From Emcibacter sp. (GTDB lineage: Bacteria > Pseudomonadota > Alphaproteobacteria > Sphingomonadales > Emcibacteraceae): DNA of 64,000 bases. The notes beneath the pieces are model-generated. The model searched no databases and was not told the origin of the DNA. It saw only the letters and a program-made list of their open reading frames with translations. Positions 9,998 to 19,312 of this stretch are shown here, piece after piece (position 1 is the first letter of the stretch; the number at the start of each line of letters is the position of its first letter). Location: NCBI GenBank assembly GCA_021741205.1, contig JAIOYI010000001.1:460017-524016 (forward strand). Direction: 5' to 3'. Position numbers and translations under genes: made by a program.

Positions 9998-10627
9998 CTA
10001 ACGCAATGCCTTAATATGACTAGCTTTCAATATGATACCCAAGTCATCTGTTAAGCTTGTGTATTTTTCTACCTCAAAGGACCAGTTTTTTCTGGCCTCT
10101 TCAATTTCCTGTTCTGCTATTTGGCCTTTTAAAAACAAACAAATGCAATCATCATGAATAAAATTTCTGGCCAAATCAAATAATTTATCAAGAGAAGCAC
10201 AAGCCCTAGACGTAATATAATCCACGTGAAATGGTTTTAAATTCTCCATTCGTTCATTATGAACAACCGCATTGCATCCCGTATCCCGAATAACCTGATT
10301 CATAAAAGTAGATTTTTTACTGTTGCTTTCCACCATATGAAATTCACCAATATCAAGCATTGACAGTAGCAGACCCGGAAAGCCCGCACCACTGCCAATA
10401 TCCAGAATGCGTAAATTTTTTTCGTTTGGTATATCAAATAAGGCCTTTAATTGAAAACTGTCATAAAAATGGCGCGTCCAAAGAGCTGGAATAGTCGTTT
10501 GGCCCACTAAATTTATTTTTTTCTGCCATTTTTCCAAGAGAATCGCATAATGCTTTATTTTTTCCGATGTTTCACGTGGAACATTAATCACATCAAAAAA
10601 ATCAGCCTCATTAAAAACGATAGCCAT
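9998..10627 (-). CDS. rsmG: 16S rRNA (guanine527-N7) methyltransferase RsmG
   Basis: SAM-dependent methyltransferase (formerly GidB) that modifies G527 of 16S rRNA. The 209 residues show the SAM-binding segment LRILDIGSGAGFPGL, followed by a second acidic motif (MVESNSKK). The start is 3 bases after the mnmG stop, so the two are probably translated together. The first 20 codons contain a parS-like site at 10568-10583, so this coding DNA probably also binds ParB. Confidence 0.95.
   Translation of the reverse strand: MAIVFNEADFFDVINVPRETSEKIKHYAILLEKWQKKINLVGQTTIPALWTRHFYDSFQLKALFDIPNEKNLRILDIGSGAGFPGLLLSMLDIGEFHMVESNSKKSTFMNQVIRDTGCNAVVHNERMENLKPFHVDYITSRACASLDKLFDLARNFIHDDCICLFLKGQIAEQEIEEARKNWSFEVEKYTSLTDDLGIILKASHIKALR
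10568..10583. promoter_or_regulatory. parS site inside the start of rsmG
   Basis: The 16-mer TGTTTCACGTGGAACA reads on the other strand as TGTTCCACGTGAAACA, which fits the widespread consensus TGTTNCACGTGAAACA. It lies inside rsmG, about 0.6 kb upstream of the parA start codon and about 9.9 kb from the proposed origin. The match is direct; ParB binding is inferred from the conservation of this motif among bacteria. Confidence 0.85.
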
Positions 10628-10630
10628 GGC

Positions 10631-12493
10631 CTACTTTTCTTTTCTTTTTACATAACGCAACAAGCTGTTAAGGGCAACAGGTGTTACCCCAGAAATACGT
10701 GCCGCCGATCCCAACGTTGCAGGATGAGCCTTGATAAGCTTCTCCCGAACTTCCGTGGATAAACCGCCAATAGCTGAATAATCTAAATCATGGGGCAGCA
10801 TTAAATCTTCATCCCGTCGAAAAGCTAAAATATCTGCATCTTGCCGATCCAGATAGGCACTATAGGTAGCATCGATTTCTATTTGTTCCGCTATTTCCCG
10901 CGGCATTTCAAGTAATTCCGGCCATATCTTAATAAGGTCGCCGAGTGAAATCTGCGGATAAGACAATAAAGTTCTCGCACTCCGTCGCACCCCATCTTGA
11001 TTAATTTTCAAACCATAATCTGAGGCTTTACTGGGCGAAATCATCAAATCTTCAACAATTTTGCTATATTTCTCAAGCAAACCAACCTTATTATTAAATA
11101 ATTTTTCACGATCTCCCCCCACAAAGCCATCTCTTAGCCCAATAGGTGTTAAGCGCTGATCCGCATTATCTGCTCTAAGCTTTAATCGATATTCGGCGCG
11201 GCTCGTAAACATACGGTAAGGCTCTCTGGTGCCTTTTGTGACCAAATCATCAATCATAACCCCAATATACGCATCTGCACGATCAAGGATAAACGCCTTA
11301 CTTCCCGATGCAGATTTTGCTGCATTAAGCCCCGCCACAAGCCCTTGTGCGGCAGCCTCCTCATAACCAGTTGTGCCATTAATTTGCCCGGCAAAATAAA
11401 GTCCTGATATTTTCTTTGTTTCTAATGTCACCAATAACTCTCTGGGATCAACAAAATCATACTCGATGGCATAACCATATTGTTTTATTTTTACTGCCTC
11501 AAGCCCCGGAACTGACCTGATATACAGGTCCTGAACGGATTCTGGTAGAGAGGTTGAAATACCATTAGGATAAATCGTGTCATCATCAAGTCCCTCTGGT
11601 TCCAGAAAAATCTGATGCTGAGATTTGCCTGAAAACCGCACAACCTTGTCCTCGATTGAGGGACAATAGCGCGGACCAATACCCTCAATATTACCGCTAT
11701 ACATAGCAGATTTACTCAGGTTATCCCTTATAATTTGATGTGTATTTTCAGTGGTATAGGTTATATGACAACAGATTTGAGGGGTTTTAATTTCCCTGTT
11801 CATAAAAGAAAAAGCTATGGGTGGCGTATCCCCTTCCTGAACGGCACAAACTGACCAATTAATGGTTTTACCGTCAAGTCTTGCGGGTGTTCCTGTTTTC
11901 AATCTGTCTAGTGTAAAGCCCGCCCTTTGTAGCGTTGCCGACAACCCAAGAGAAGGCGCCTCTCCCATACGGCCTGCTGGGGTTTGTTTGTCCCCAATAT
12001 GGATCATGCCACGCAAAAATGTTCCCGTAGTAAGGATTACTTTACCACAACTTATTTCTTCACCCGTGGCTGTGATGACCCCTTTAACCGTTTGAATATT
12101 ATTTTTATAAGAAAGAATAAGATCTTCTACAGCAGCCGCTTTCACATCGAGATTGGGATAATTCAAAATCATATTCTGCATGGCTTGACGATATAATTTA
12201 CGATCTGCCTGCGCTCTGGGGCCCTGCACAGCAGGGCCTTTACGCTTATTCAGCATACGAAACTGGATCCCGCCCTCATCAATCGCAAGACCCATAACGC
12301 CGTCAAGAGCATCAATTTCACGCACCAGATGGCCTTTTCCTAGGCCACCGATCGCAGGATTACAGGACATTTCCCCAATGGTTTCAATCTTATGGGTGAT
12401 CAGTAATGTTTTCGCCCCAAAGCGTGCGGAGGCCGCGGCTGCTTCACTGCCTGCATGTCCGCCACCAATAACAATAACATCATAATGAACCAT
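10631..12493 (-). CDS. mnmG: tRNA uridine-5-carboxymethylaminomethyl modification enzyme MnmG
   Basis: FAD enzyme (GidA) that works with MnmE to install cmnm5 at wobble U34 of certain tRNAs. The 620 residues begin with the FAD-binding motif [19 protein letters not shown] and include the family signatures [21 protein letters not shown] and [11 protein letters not shown]. The C-terminal helical domain is complete. It lies with mnmE upstream and rsmG downstream on the same strand. The 145-base gap to mnmE holds a perfect parS site. Confidence 0.97.
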   Translation of the reverse strand: MVHYDVIVIGGGHAGSEAAAASARFGAKTLLITHKIETIGEMSCNPAIGGLGKGHLVREIDALDGVMGLAIDEGGIQFRMLNKRKGPAVQGPRAQADRKLYRQAMQNMILNYPNLDVKAAAVEDLILSYKNNIQTVKGVITATGEEISCGKVILTTGTFLRGMIHIGDKQTPAGRMGEAPSLGLSATLQRAGFTLDRLKTGTPARLDGKTINWSVCAVQEGDTPPIAFSFMNREIKTPQICCHITYTTENTHQIIRDNLSKSAMYSGNIEGIGPRYCPSIEDKVVRFSGKSQHQIFLEPEGLDDDTIYPNGISTSLPESVQDLYIRSVPGLEAVKIKQYGYAIEYDFVDPRELLVTLETKKISGLYFAGQINGTTGYEEAAAQGLVAGLNAAKSASGSKAFILDRADAYIGVMIDDLVTKGTREPYRMFTSRAEYRLKLRADNADQRLTPIGLRDGFVGGDREKLFNNKVGLLEKYSKIVEDLMISPSKASDYGLKINQDGVRRSARTLLSYPQISLGDLIKIWPELLEMPREIAEQIEIDATYSAYLDRQDADILAFRRDEDLMLPHDLDYSAIGGLSTEVREKLIKAHPATLGSAARISGVTPVALNSLLRYVKRKEK

Positions 12494-12612
12494 ATATAAA
12501 TCCTGAAACGATACCCTAACGACAGCCGTTAAAGACCAGCTTTAGCAAGAGAGGCACTCTAGTTTTATAATAAAATAAAGTCAAAGGTTGTTTTCTGGGA
12601 TAAAATTTCTCA

Positions 12613-12628
12613 TGTTTCACGTGAAACA
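12613..12628. promoter_or_regulatory. Perfect parS site between mnmE and mnmG
   Basis: The sequence TGTTTCACGTGAAACA is a full 16-base palindrome identical to the consensus ParB-binding site. It is in the gap between the mnmG start and the mnmE stop, about 2.6 kb upstream of parA and about 7.7 kb from the proposed origin. Together with the site at 10568 it forms a small parS cluster. Confidence 0.95.
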
Positions 12629-12638
12629 TAATGAGACG

Positions 12639-13997
12639 TTATTTTCCAATACAAAATTCCAGAAAAATAACATCAAGAATATCTTCCACATCAACGCGCC
12701 CCGTAATAGACCCCAAATGACGCGCCGCCATTCTAAGATCTTCGGCGAGAAGCGTGATTTCCTTATTTGGCTCCATACAAAACCGATCTAAATGTTGAAC
12801 CGTCTTCTCTAAGGCCTCACGATGCCGTGCCCGGGTTAAATTAGGCGCATCCGTAAGCTCCATACGTTTTTCAACTTGCTCCGCAAGGCAGGATAAAAAT
12901 GCAGCCAATCCTGTTTCGTTTTTTGCCGATATGGGCAAAACCGTAAGGCAAGGATAATCATGATTTAAAAGATCTGTCGCTGATATAGGGTAGATATCTG
13001 ACTTATTAAGCAAAAGAATACTATTGCTATCTATTTGATTTATAAGACTTTTCGGCAATATTGGCCAAAATTTTGCCTCGGCCATTATGATTTTTATATC
13101 AGCCGATTTAGCCCGTTCTTCTGCCCTTCTTATGCCCTCGGCTTCAACCACATCACGACTTTCTCTTAAACCTGCCGTATCCATAATGGTGACAGGAAAG
13201 CCGTTAATGTCTAAATGAACCTCCAAAATATCGCGGGTTGTTCCTGCAATATCTGAAACTATGGCAACATCCCTTTTTGACAAAAGATTAAGCAACGTTG
13301 ATTTTCCAATATTAGGCTCCCCAAGAATGACAACTTGTAAGCCGTCTCTTATGCGTTCCCCCTTAAAACCATCCCCCATATGCTCAATAATTTTATGACG
13401 GAGACTTTCAATAAGAGAAAAAGTCCGATCAACCATATCATCTGGTATATCCTCGTCGGCAAAATCAATATTGGTTTCTAAATAAGCCATCGCAGAAACA
13501 ATTTCAGTCCGCCATGATTCGTAAAGCATCCCAAGCCGGCCATCCATAAGCCGCAACGCCTGGCGTCTTTGAGCTTCGGTTTCGGCATTAATAAGATCCG
13601 ATAGTCCCTCTGCTGCTGTTAAGTCCATCTTGCCATTGTCAAAGGCTCTGCGGGTGAACTCCCCCGGTAAGGCGTTTCTTAATCCTGTCTGTCGTGATAA
13701 AGCCTCTAAAAATCCCGTAACAACCGCACGTCCTCCATGAATATGAAATTCAGCCACATCTTCACCCGTAAAGCTATGGGGTGCGGGGAAATAAAGTAAT
13801 AAACCCTGATCCAATCTGATTTTTGTCACAGGATCCACAAACCACAAAAGATGAGCCCTACGCGGTAATGGCAATGTTTCTCGGTCAATTAGCTGCAATA
13901 TTGTCGCATCCGTCTTTGGCCCAGACAACCTTATTACCGACACGCCCGCCCTACCCTTGCCGCTAGACAATGCAAATATTGTTTCGTTTTTAGACAC
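12639..13997 (-). CDS. mnmE: tRNA modification GTPase MnmE
   Basis: GTPase partner of MnmG for U34 modification (also called TrmE). The 452 residues show the N-terminal tetrahydrofolate-binding domain (LPGEFTRRAFDNGKMDLTAA), a central G domain with GEPNIGKS, the DIAGTTRD switch and DTAGLRE, and the family's C-terminal CxGK motif as the last four residues (CIGK). Length and motifs are all normal. It starts the minus-strand block mnmE-mnmG-rsmG-parA-parB. Confidence 0.97.
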   Translation of the reverse strand: MSKNETIFALSSGKGRAGVSVIRLSGPKTDATILQLIDRETLPLPRRAHLLWFVDPVTKIRLDQGLLLYFPAPHSFTGEDVAEFHIHGGRAVVTGFLEALSRQTGLRNALPGEFTRRAFDNGKMDLTAAEGLSDLINAETEAQRRQALRLMDGRLGMLYESWRTEIVSAMAYLETNIDFADEDIPDDMVDRTFSLIESLRHKIIEHMGDGFKGERIRDGLQVVILGEPNIGKSTLLNLLSKRDVAIVSDIAGTTRDILEVHLDINGFPVTIMDTAGLRESRDVVEAEGIRRAEERAKSADIKIIMAEAKFWPILPKSLINQIDSNSILLLNKSDIYPISATDLLNHDYPCLTVLPISAKNETGLAAFLSCLAEQVEKRMELTDAPNLTRARHREALEKTVQHLDRFCMEPNKEITLLAEDLRMAARHLGSITGRVDVEDILDVIFLEFCIGK

Positions 13998-14038
13998 TAT
14001 TATTTCCTGATTTTAGTCTATTCTGATTTTGCTAGGGC

Positions 14039-14299
14039 TTATTCTTTGCCAGATTTAGCCATATTCCAAAATAAATTCTGAAAACTTTCCATGTTTTTTT
14101 CCATACTTTGACCCGTCAGAGTAAGACCTGGGGTCATCCATAACTTAAACATTTTTTCCATATCTTCATTAGTTAGCCCCGACGATAATTTTTCTTGCAT
14201 TGTGTCCATAAAGGCCTTTTGAAGTGGTTTAATATCAGGAAGTCCTAAAAATTCCCTCGCCTCTGTTGGTGTACAATCTATATCAACCTTTATTTTCAT
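14039..14299 (-). CDS. DUF6489-like small conserved protein
   Basis: An 86-residue soluble protein with no signal peptide or membrane segment. It begins MKIKVDIDCTPTEAREFLGL and continues with a helical, methionine-rich tail (KAFMDTMQEKL). Proteins of this kind occur next to mnmE in many alphaproteobacteria and are grouped as DUF6489; some resemble phasin-associated small proteins, but no function is established. The gene is 41 bases upstream of mnmE on the same strand and divergent from the methyltransferase gene at 14349. Confidence 0.75.
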   Translation of the reverse strand: MKIKVDIDCTPTEAREFLGLPDIKPLQKAFMDTMQEKLSSGLTNEDMEKMFKLWMTPGLTLTGQSMEKNMESFQNLFWNMAKSGKE

Positions 14300-14348
14300 T
14301 TGAAATTCCCGTATTAATAGTAATTCATTTCTATTTTAAGGATATTAA

Positions 14349-14807
14349 ATGGCACAACTCTCATTCCATAGTCCCATTGGTGATCTTACCCTAAGCGAAG
14401 AAGAAAACAAAATCGTTTCTCTGGACTGGGGATGGTCACCTTTATCAAAAGAAACCTCTTTTTTGATCAAGGCTAAAAATATGATTAACCTTTACTTTGA
14501 TGGTGAAGCCCCTGACTTTAAAATTGCGCTTGATGCTTACGGTACCGATTTTCAAAAGCGTGTTTGGCAAGCTATGATAGAAATTCCTTATGGAAAAACA
14601 ATGACTTATGGAGAATTGGCCGATAAGATCGGATCACATCCCCGCGCCGTGGGATCTGCTTGCGGGAAAAATCCTATACCGATCATTATTCCCTGTCATC
14701 GTATAATGGGAAAAAATGGAAAACTCACCGGATATTCTGGCGGTGAGGGCATATCAACCAAACTGTTTCTTCTTGAGCTTGAAAAAGCGACAACAAAAAA
14801 TCTATAA
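14349..14807 (+). CDS. ogt: Methylated-DNA--protein-cysteine methyltransferase
   Basis: Suicide repair enzyme that removes alkyl groups from O6-methylguanine in DNA. The 152-residue protein has the complete active-site motif PCHR at 115-118 with acceptor Cys116, preceded by the DNA-binding block RAVGSACGKNPIPII. There is no Ada-type N-terminal regulatory domain, so this is the Ogt/MGMT type. It is one of only two plus-strand genes to the left of the origin. Confidence 0.93.
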   Translation: MAQLSFHSPIGDLTLSEEENKIVSLDWGWSPLSKETSFLIKAKNMINLYFDGEAPDFKIALDAYGTDFQKRVWQAMIEIPYGKTMTYGELADKIGSHPRAVGSACGKNPIPIIIPCHRIMGKNGKLTGYSGGEGISTKLFLLELEKATTKNL

Positions 14808-14816
14808 AAATCTTAT

Positions 14817-16310
14817 TTAAGCGATCTTTTCCTCTGTTTCCTCAATCATTTCTATCTTAAAATCAAGATAACCATAAATGACCGAAACAATCGGGCTGAG
14901 AATATTGAAAAAACAAAAGGGCGCAAAGCCATAAGCTGATACACCAAGCGTTCCGGCCATAAAAACCGCACAAGTATTCCAAGGGACAAGAACCGATGTT
15001 ACAGTCCCCGTATCCTCTAACACTCGAGAGAGATTTTTCGCGGCCAACTGACGATTTTTATATTCCAAACGATACATACGACCTGGCAAAACAATAGAAA
15101 TATACTGATCCGATGCCAATATATTAATACCGATACAGGTAAGTGCCGTGGTAAAAATTAGGGCTCCTGTCGATTTTGCCCTTGCGAGTGTGCTGTAAAT
15201 TATTTTTTGCAGCATACCTAGCCTTTCAAGAACAGAACCAAAGGTAATAGCACAAATAATCAACCAAACAGAATATAACATACTGCTCATACCACCCCGT
15301 GACAAAAGCTTATCAAGTTCTGCATTTCCCGTATCTGAAACAAATCCACTAAATAAAGCCCGCCAAATCCCATCAAAAACAGACAGAAAAGACAGATGAT
15401 CCACCTTTACAAAATGCAGCAGCACATCTTGCTGAAATATTATTGCAAAAACCCCACCAACCAACGCCCCCGTCATAATGGTGGGAAAGGCTGGGAACTT
15501 CTTATAGGCCATATAAAAAACAATTCCCAAGGGTATCAAAAGATGAAATCCAATATTAAAATTCTGATCCAATAAATCCAAACGGTCCTGAATATTAATC
15601 GAAGCAACAGACCCTCCAGAAGACAACCCGATAATAAGATATAAAATTAGAGCCATGGTTATTGAAGGAAACGTGGTCCATACCATATGTCGAATATGGC
15701 TAAAAAGCTCAGATCCTGCAACCGCTGGCGCCAAATTTGTTGTATCGGATAAGGGCGACATTTTATCGCCAAAATAAGCCCCCGATATTATAGCCCCCGC
15801 TGTCATTTCAAGGGATAGCCCAAGTCCCGCTGAAATACCAATTAATCCAACCCCAACCGTTCCTGCCGTTGACCAACTACTGCCTGTGCTTATGGATGTT
15901 ATGGCACAAAGAATACAGGCCGTAACATAAAAATAATTTGGATTAATAATTTGAAGACCAAAATAAATCATTGACGGCACAGTTCCTGATAATATCCAGG
16001 TTCCAATTAATGATCCAACCATAAGCAAAATCAAAAGTGCATTAATTGTATTGCCTATACCTTGTGATATGGCTTGCTCAATTTCTTTCCATTTATAGCC
16101 ATTTTTCCAGCCAATCAGTAATGCAACGCCCGTACTTATTAATAAGGACATTTGACTAGAACCGCTTTGGGTATCTTCACCATAAGTTTTTACCGATAAA
16201 ACCAATAAAATCATTAAGGTAAAAACAGGCAACAAAGATTCTAAAAAGCTCACATTTTTTTTTGAATATGATTCTGTTTCGCTATGATCTGGTTCAAACC
16301 CATTTGACAT
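14817..16310 (-). CDS. nhaC: NhaC-type Na+/H+ antiporter
   Basis: Inner-membrane antiporter of the NhaC family, about 12 hydrophobic segments in 497 residues. Recognisable family blocks are TSISTGSSWSTAGTVGVGL, ISGAYFGDKMSPLSDTTNLA (with the charged residues expected in the transport path) and VLVPWNTCAVFMAGTLGV. Probable role is sodium export and pH homeostasis; related proteins may instead exchange malate or lactate. It is downstream of rho on the same strand, but an intrinsic terminator separates them. Confidence 0.85.
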   Translation of the reverse strand: MSNGFEPDHSETESYSKKNVSFLESLLPVFTLMILLVLSVKTYGEDTQSGSSQMSLLISTGVALLIGWKNGYKWKEIEQAISQGIGNTINALLILLMVGSLIGTWILSGTVPSMIYFGLQIINPNYFYVTACILCAITSISTGSSWSTAGTVGVGLIGISAGLGLSLEMTAGAIISGAYFGDKMSPLSDTTNLAPAVAGSELFSHIRHMVWTTFPSITMALILYLIIGLSSGGSVASINIQDRLDLLDQNFNIGFHLLIPLGIVFYMAYKKFPAFPTIMTGALVGGVFAIIFQQDVLLHFVKVDHLSFLSVFDGIWRALFSGFVSDTGNAELDKLLSRGGMSSMLYSVWLIICAITFGSVLERLGMLQKIIYSTLARAKSTGALIFTTALTCIGINILASDQYISIVLPGRMYRLEYKNRQLAAKNLSRVLEDTGTVTSVLVPWNTCAVFMAGTLGVSAYGFAPFCFFNILSPIVSVIYGYLDFKIEMIEETEEKIA

Positions 16311-16386
16311 TAATATATTATCCCTATTTATTTTATAGATAAACTATAACAACGGTATTTCAGAAAGTATAGTGTCTAAAAAACAT

Positions 16387-16419
16387 AAAACACCTCTCCA
16401 TATTTTGAAGAGATGTTTT
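16387..16419 (-). terminator. Intrinsic terminator after rho
   Basis: An 11-base inverted repeat with an 11-base loop lies in the rho-nhaC gap. On the minus strand the one imperfect pair is a G-U wobble and the stem is followed by a U-rich tract, so it should end the rho transcript. On the plus strand the same position is a C-A mismatch, so termination there would be weaker. Confidence 0.7.
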
Positions 16420-16447
16420 AATTATCTAACTTTATTAATTCAATAAA

Positions 16448-17704
16448 TTAATTATTCATAGAATTATAAAATTCATCATTATTTTTCGTATCTTTAATTT
16501 TACCAAGCAAAAATTCCATCGCATCCACAGAACCCATCGGCATCAATATCCGCCGCAACATATACATTTTTGCAAGGGTTCCCTTATCCAAAAGCAGTTC
16601 TTCTTTACGGGTGCCTGATTTAATAATATCAATAGCAGGGAAAACACGTTTATCGCTAACCTTGCGATCAAGAACAATTTCAGAATTACCCGTACCTTTA
16701 AATTCTTCGAAGATCACTTCATCCATACGGCTTCCGGTATCAATCAAGGCTGTTGCAATAATAGACAAAGAACCGCCTTCTTCAATATTGCGGGCCGCAC
16801 CAAAAAATCTTTTGGGCCGTTGAAGCGCATTGGCATCAACGCCGCCTGTTAATACCTTACCAGAACTTGGAATAACCGTATTATAGGCTCGTGCTAAACG
16901 GGTAATACTATCCAATAAAATAACAACATCCCGTTTATGCTCTACAAGACGTTTGGCCTTTTCAATAACCATTTCCGCCACCTGAACATGACGAGTTGCG
17001 GGTTCATCAAAAGTAGAACTGATGACCTCGCCATTTACCGAACGGCGCATATCCGTCACTTCTTCTGGTCGTTCATCAATCAAAAGAACAATCAAAAAAA
17101 CATCGGGATGATTTTCCGTAATAGCATGAGCAATATTTTGCAATAAAACCGTTTTACCAGTACGAGGCGGTGCCACGATAACAGCTCTTTGTCCCTTACC
17201 AATGGGAGATACCAAATCAATCACGCGGGCAGAGTTATCTTTTACGGTTGGATCTTCGCGGTCCAATTTAAATTTTTCATCCGGATGCAAAGGGGTTAAA
17301 CTATCGAAATGAATTTTGTGTCGTCCTGCTTCCGGACTTTCAAAATTTATGAGAGCCACTTTGAGCAAAGCAAAATATTTTTCACCTTCCTTAGGTCCTC
17401 TAATTTGGCCTTCAACTGTATCGCCCGTCCTAAGACCAAATCGACGGATTTGGCTGGGGCTGACATAAATATCATCTGGTCCTGGTAAATAATTTGCTTC
17501 TGATGATCGTAAAAATCCAAAACCATCCTGTAATACCTCAATAACGCCATCTCCCGTTATTTCTTCGTCTTTTTCTGCTAACGCTTTTAATATAGCAAAC
17601 ATCATTTCCTGTTTACGTAAATTACTTGCATTTTCTACGCCAAGTTCTTCTGCCATAAACAGCAGATCGCTAGGGGCTTTCTTTTTAAGTTCCTGAAGAT
17701 TCAT
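16448..17704 (-). CDS. rho: Transcription termination factor Rho
   Basis: Hexameric RNA helicase that ends untranslated transcripts. The 418 residues contain the N-terminal Rho domain, the RNA-binding cold-shock fold with [17 protein letters not shown] (residues 51-68), the Walker A motif APPRTGKT with Lys184, and the Q/R-loop regions [20 protein letters not shown]. It has the compact length of alphaproteobacterial Rho with no insertion. The 190-base AT-rich gap upstream presumably holds its promoter. Confidence 0.98.
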   Translation of the reverse strand: MNLQELKKKAPSDLLFMAEELGVENASNLRKQEMMFAILKALAEKDEEITGDGVIEVLQDGFGFLRSSEANYLPGPDDIYVSPSQIRRFGLRTGDTVEGQIRGPKEGEKYFALLKVALINFESPEAGRHKIHFDSLTPLHPDEKFKLDREDPTVKDNSARVIDLVSPIGKGQRAVIVAPPRTGKTVLLQNIAHAITENHPDVFLIVLLIDERPEEVTDMRRSVNGEVISSTFDEPATRHVQVAEMVIEKAKRLVEHKRDVVILLDSITRLARAYNTVIPSSGKVLTGGVDANALQRPKRFFGAARNIEEGGSLSIIATALIDTGSRMDEVIFEEFKGTGNSEIVLDRKVSDKRVFPAIDIIKSGTRKEELLLDKGTLAKMYMLRRILMPMGSVDAMEFLLGKIKDTKNNDEFYNSMNN

Positions 17705-17894
17705 TTTTATGTCCAGATGGGATTTTGTTGGGGAAATTATTATAATTTATAATGAAATTGAATAAAGATTTTAAGTCAGAAAATATTATAATAGGAGATA
17801 TTGAATTGAAAATTTTTATCATAAAAAGATTAATAGTTCAAATCATTCTTAAACATAGTATGTTTTCTAGTTTTGATATAACATTCTGTCAAGT
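17705..17894. other. AT-rich gap between hemJ and rho
   Basis: About 190 bases of very AT-rich DNA. I see no open frame of useful length, no RNA gene and no clear hairpin. It should contain the rho promoter and possibly the 3' end of the hem transcript, but I cannot point to convincing -35 and -10 elements. Confidence 0.5.
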
Positions 17895-18338
17895 TTAAAA
17901 AGGTTTTAAAATAACCAAAAACACTATGATTATCATAAGAATAGTTGGTATTTCATTGATCATACGATAAAATTTTTCAGTATGTAGATTGTTATCATTG
18001 AAAAAATAGCGCCGCCAACGCGCTAAATAACCATGAAATCCACTCATCAAGAAAACACAAAAGAATTTTCCCTGAAACCAAACATCACCCCATAAATCAT
18101 TAGAAAATGCCATGGATAAACCAAATATCCAAGTCAATATCATAGCAGGATTAATAATAATTCGAAGGAGTTTTCGCTCCATTTCCTTAAACATTTCAGA
18201 GGCCTCTGAACCTACTTGTACCTTTGTGTGATAAACAAATAATCGCGGCATATAAAACATGCCTGCCATCCAACTTATCACTGCAATAATGTGAAGTGCA
18301 CGAAACCAATCGTAATTTTCTCTTATAAAATCCATCAT
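17895..18338 (-). CDS. hemJ: Protoporphyrinogen IX oxidase HemJ
   Basis: Small membrane enzyme that oxidises protoporphyrinogen IX to protoporphyrin IX, the penultimate haem step. The protein has four hydrophobic helices and conserved histidines, the first in LHIIAVISWMAGMFYMPRLFVYH. I start it at 18338 (147 residues), where ATGA overlaps the hemH stop; an upstream frame would extend back into hemH by 19 residues. Context with hemH and hemE supports HemJ over other members of its family. Confidence 0.93.
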   Translation of the reverse strand: MMDFIRENYDWFRALHIIAVISWMAGMFYMPRLFVYHTKVQVGSEASEMFKEMERKLLRIIINPAMILTWIFGLSMAFSNDLWGDVWFQGKFFCVFLMSGFHGYLARWRRYFFNDNNLHTEKFYRMINEIPTILMIIIVFLVILKPF

Positions 18339-19312
18339 ATCATAATATTTTTTGTTAATTTTGCTAAAGCAGTAATATAGAGTGGATGGCAACAAATGGC
18401 CCCTATCCTGATATAATCCTTAACCTTAGCCTCTATAGCCAATTCACGGTATTCTATGTCAAGCTCTACTAAGGTTTCTGAATGTTCAGAAACAAAAGCA
18501 ATTGGTATAATAATGATAGATTTACCATCTTTACCTGCCCGCAATATTTCATCATCCGTATAAGGTTCTGTCCATTTTAAAGGGCCCACTCTGCTTTGAA
18601 AACAAATAACATGATCTGGGTGTCCAAGCTTTTTTTGAATAGCCGCACAGGTCTGTTCAATTTGATCACAATAAGGATCCCCAGCCTCTATTATTTTTTC
18701 AGGTAAACCATGAGCAGAATATAAAATTCGGTATTCTTCAGGATGATCCAATTGATCAATGGCGGCTTTTATCATTTCAAAATGAGCCTCAATAAACCCT
18801 TCTTCTTCAGGATAATCCCGCACTGCATAGTAAGGTACATCGGGTAATATTTTCTGAATATTTTTGATCCAATCAATAAATGATGATCCCGTCGTTGTTA
18901 TAGAATACTGAGGATAAAGCGGTAATAAAATAATCTTGTCAGGATTAAATTTTTTAACGTCCATTGCCGTTTCATAAGAAAATGGATGCCAATAGCGCAT
19001 TGAAATAAAACACTTAAAACTATTTTCAGCATCCTCATTAAGCTTATTTTCTAGCGCTACCGCCTGTTCCATTGTTTGTTCAAGAAGAGGGGACTTTCCT
19101 CCAAGTTTTTTATAAATCTCCTTCGCAGTAGGAACTTTTTTAGCTGCTAAAATTTTTGCAACCAACCAGCGAAAGGGGTTTTTAAGAGCAATAATGGCAG
19201 GGTCATAAAATAAATTAAATAAAAAGGGCTTAACAGCCTTAAGATTATCTGGTCCACCCAAATTAAATAAGATTACAGCAATTTTCTGTTCTTTTTTATC
19301 GTGAACTGGCAT
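18335..19312 (-). CDS. hemH: Ferrochelatase HemH
   Basis: Inserts ferrous iron into protoporphyrin IX to make haem. The 325 residues include VILFNLGGPDNL near the N-terminus, LLPLYPQYSITTTGS and the active-site block YSAHGLPEKIIEAGDPY, which carries the metal-binding His. Its start codon shares one base with the hemE stop, and its stop overlaps the hemJ start, so hemE-hemH-hemJ is a tightly coupled operon. Confidence 0.97.
   Translation of the reverse strand: MPVHDKKEQKIAVILFNLGGPDNLKAVKPFLFNLFYDPAIIALKNPFRWLVAKILAAKKVPTAKEIYKKLGGKSPLLEQTMEQAVALENKLNEDAENSFKCFISMRYWHPFSYETAMDVKKFNPDKIILLPLYPQYSITTTGSSFIDWIKNIQKILPDVPYYAVRDYPEEEGFIEAHFEMIKAAIDQLDHPEEYRILYSAHGLPEKIIEAGDPYCDQIEQTCAAIQKKLGHPDHVICFQSRVGPLKWTEPYTDDEILRAGKDGKSIIIIPIAFVSEHSETLVELDIEYRELAIEAKVKDYIRIGAICCHPLYITALAKLTKNIMI

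Noticed and set aside
10218..10233. CACGTGAAA core inside rsmG resembling parS
   Set aside because: Four mismatches to the 16-base consensus in the flanks; too weak compared with the two clear sites.
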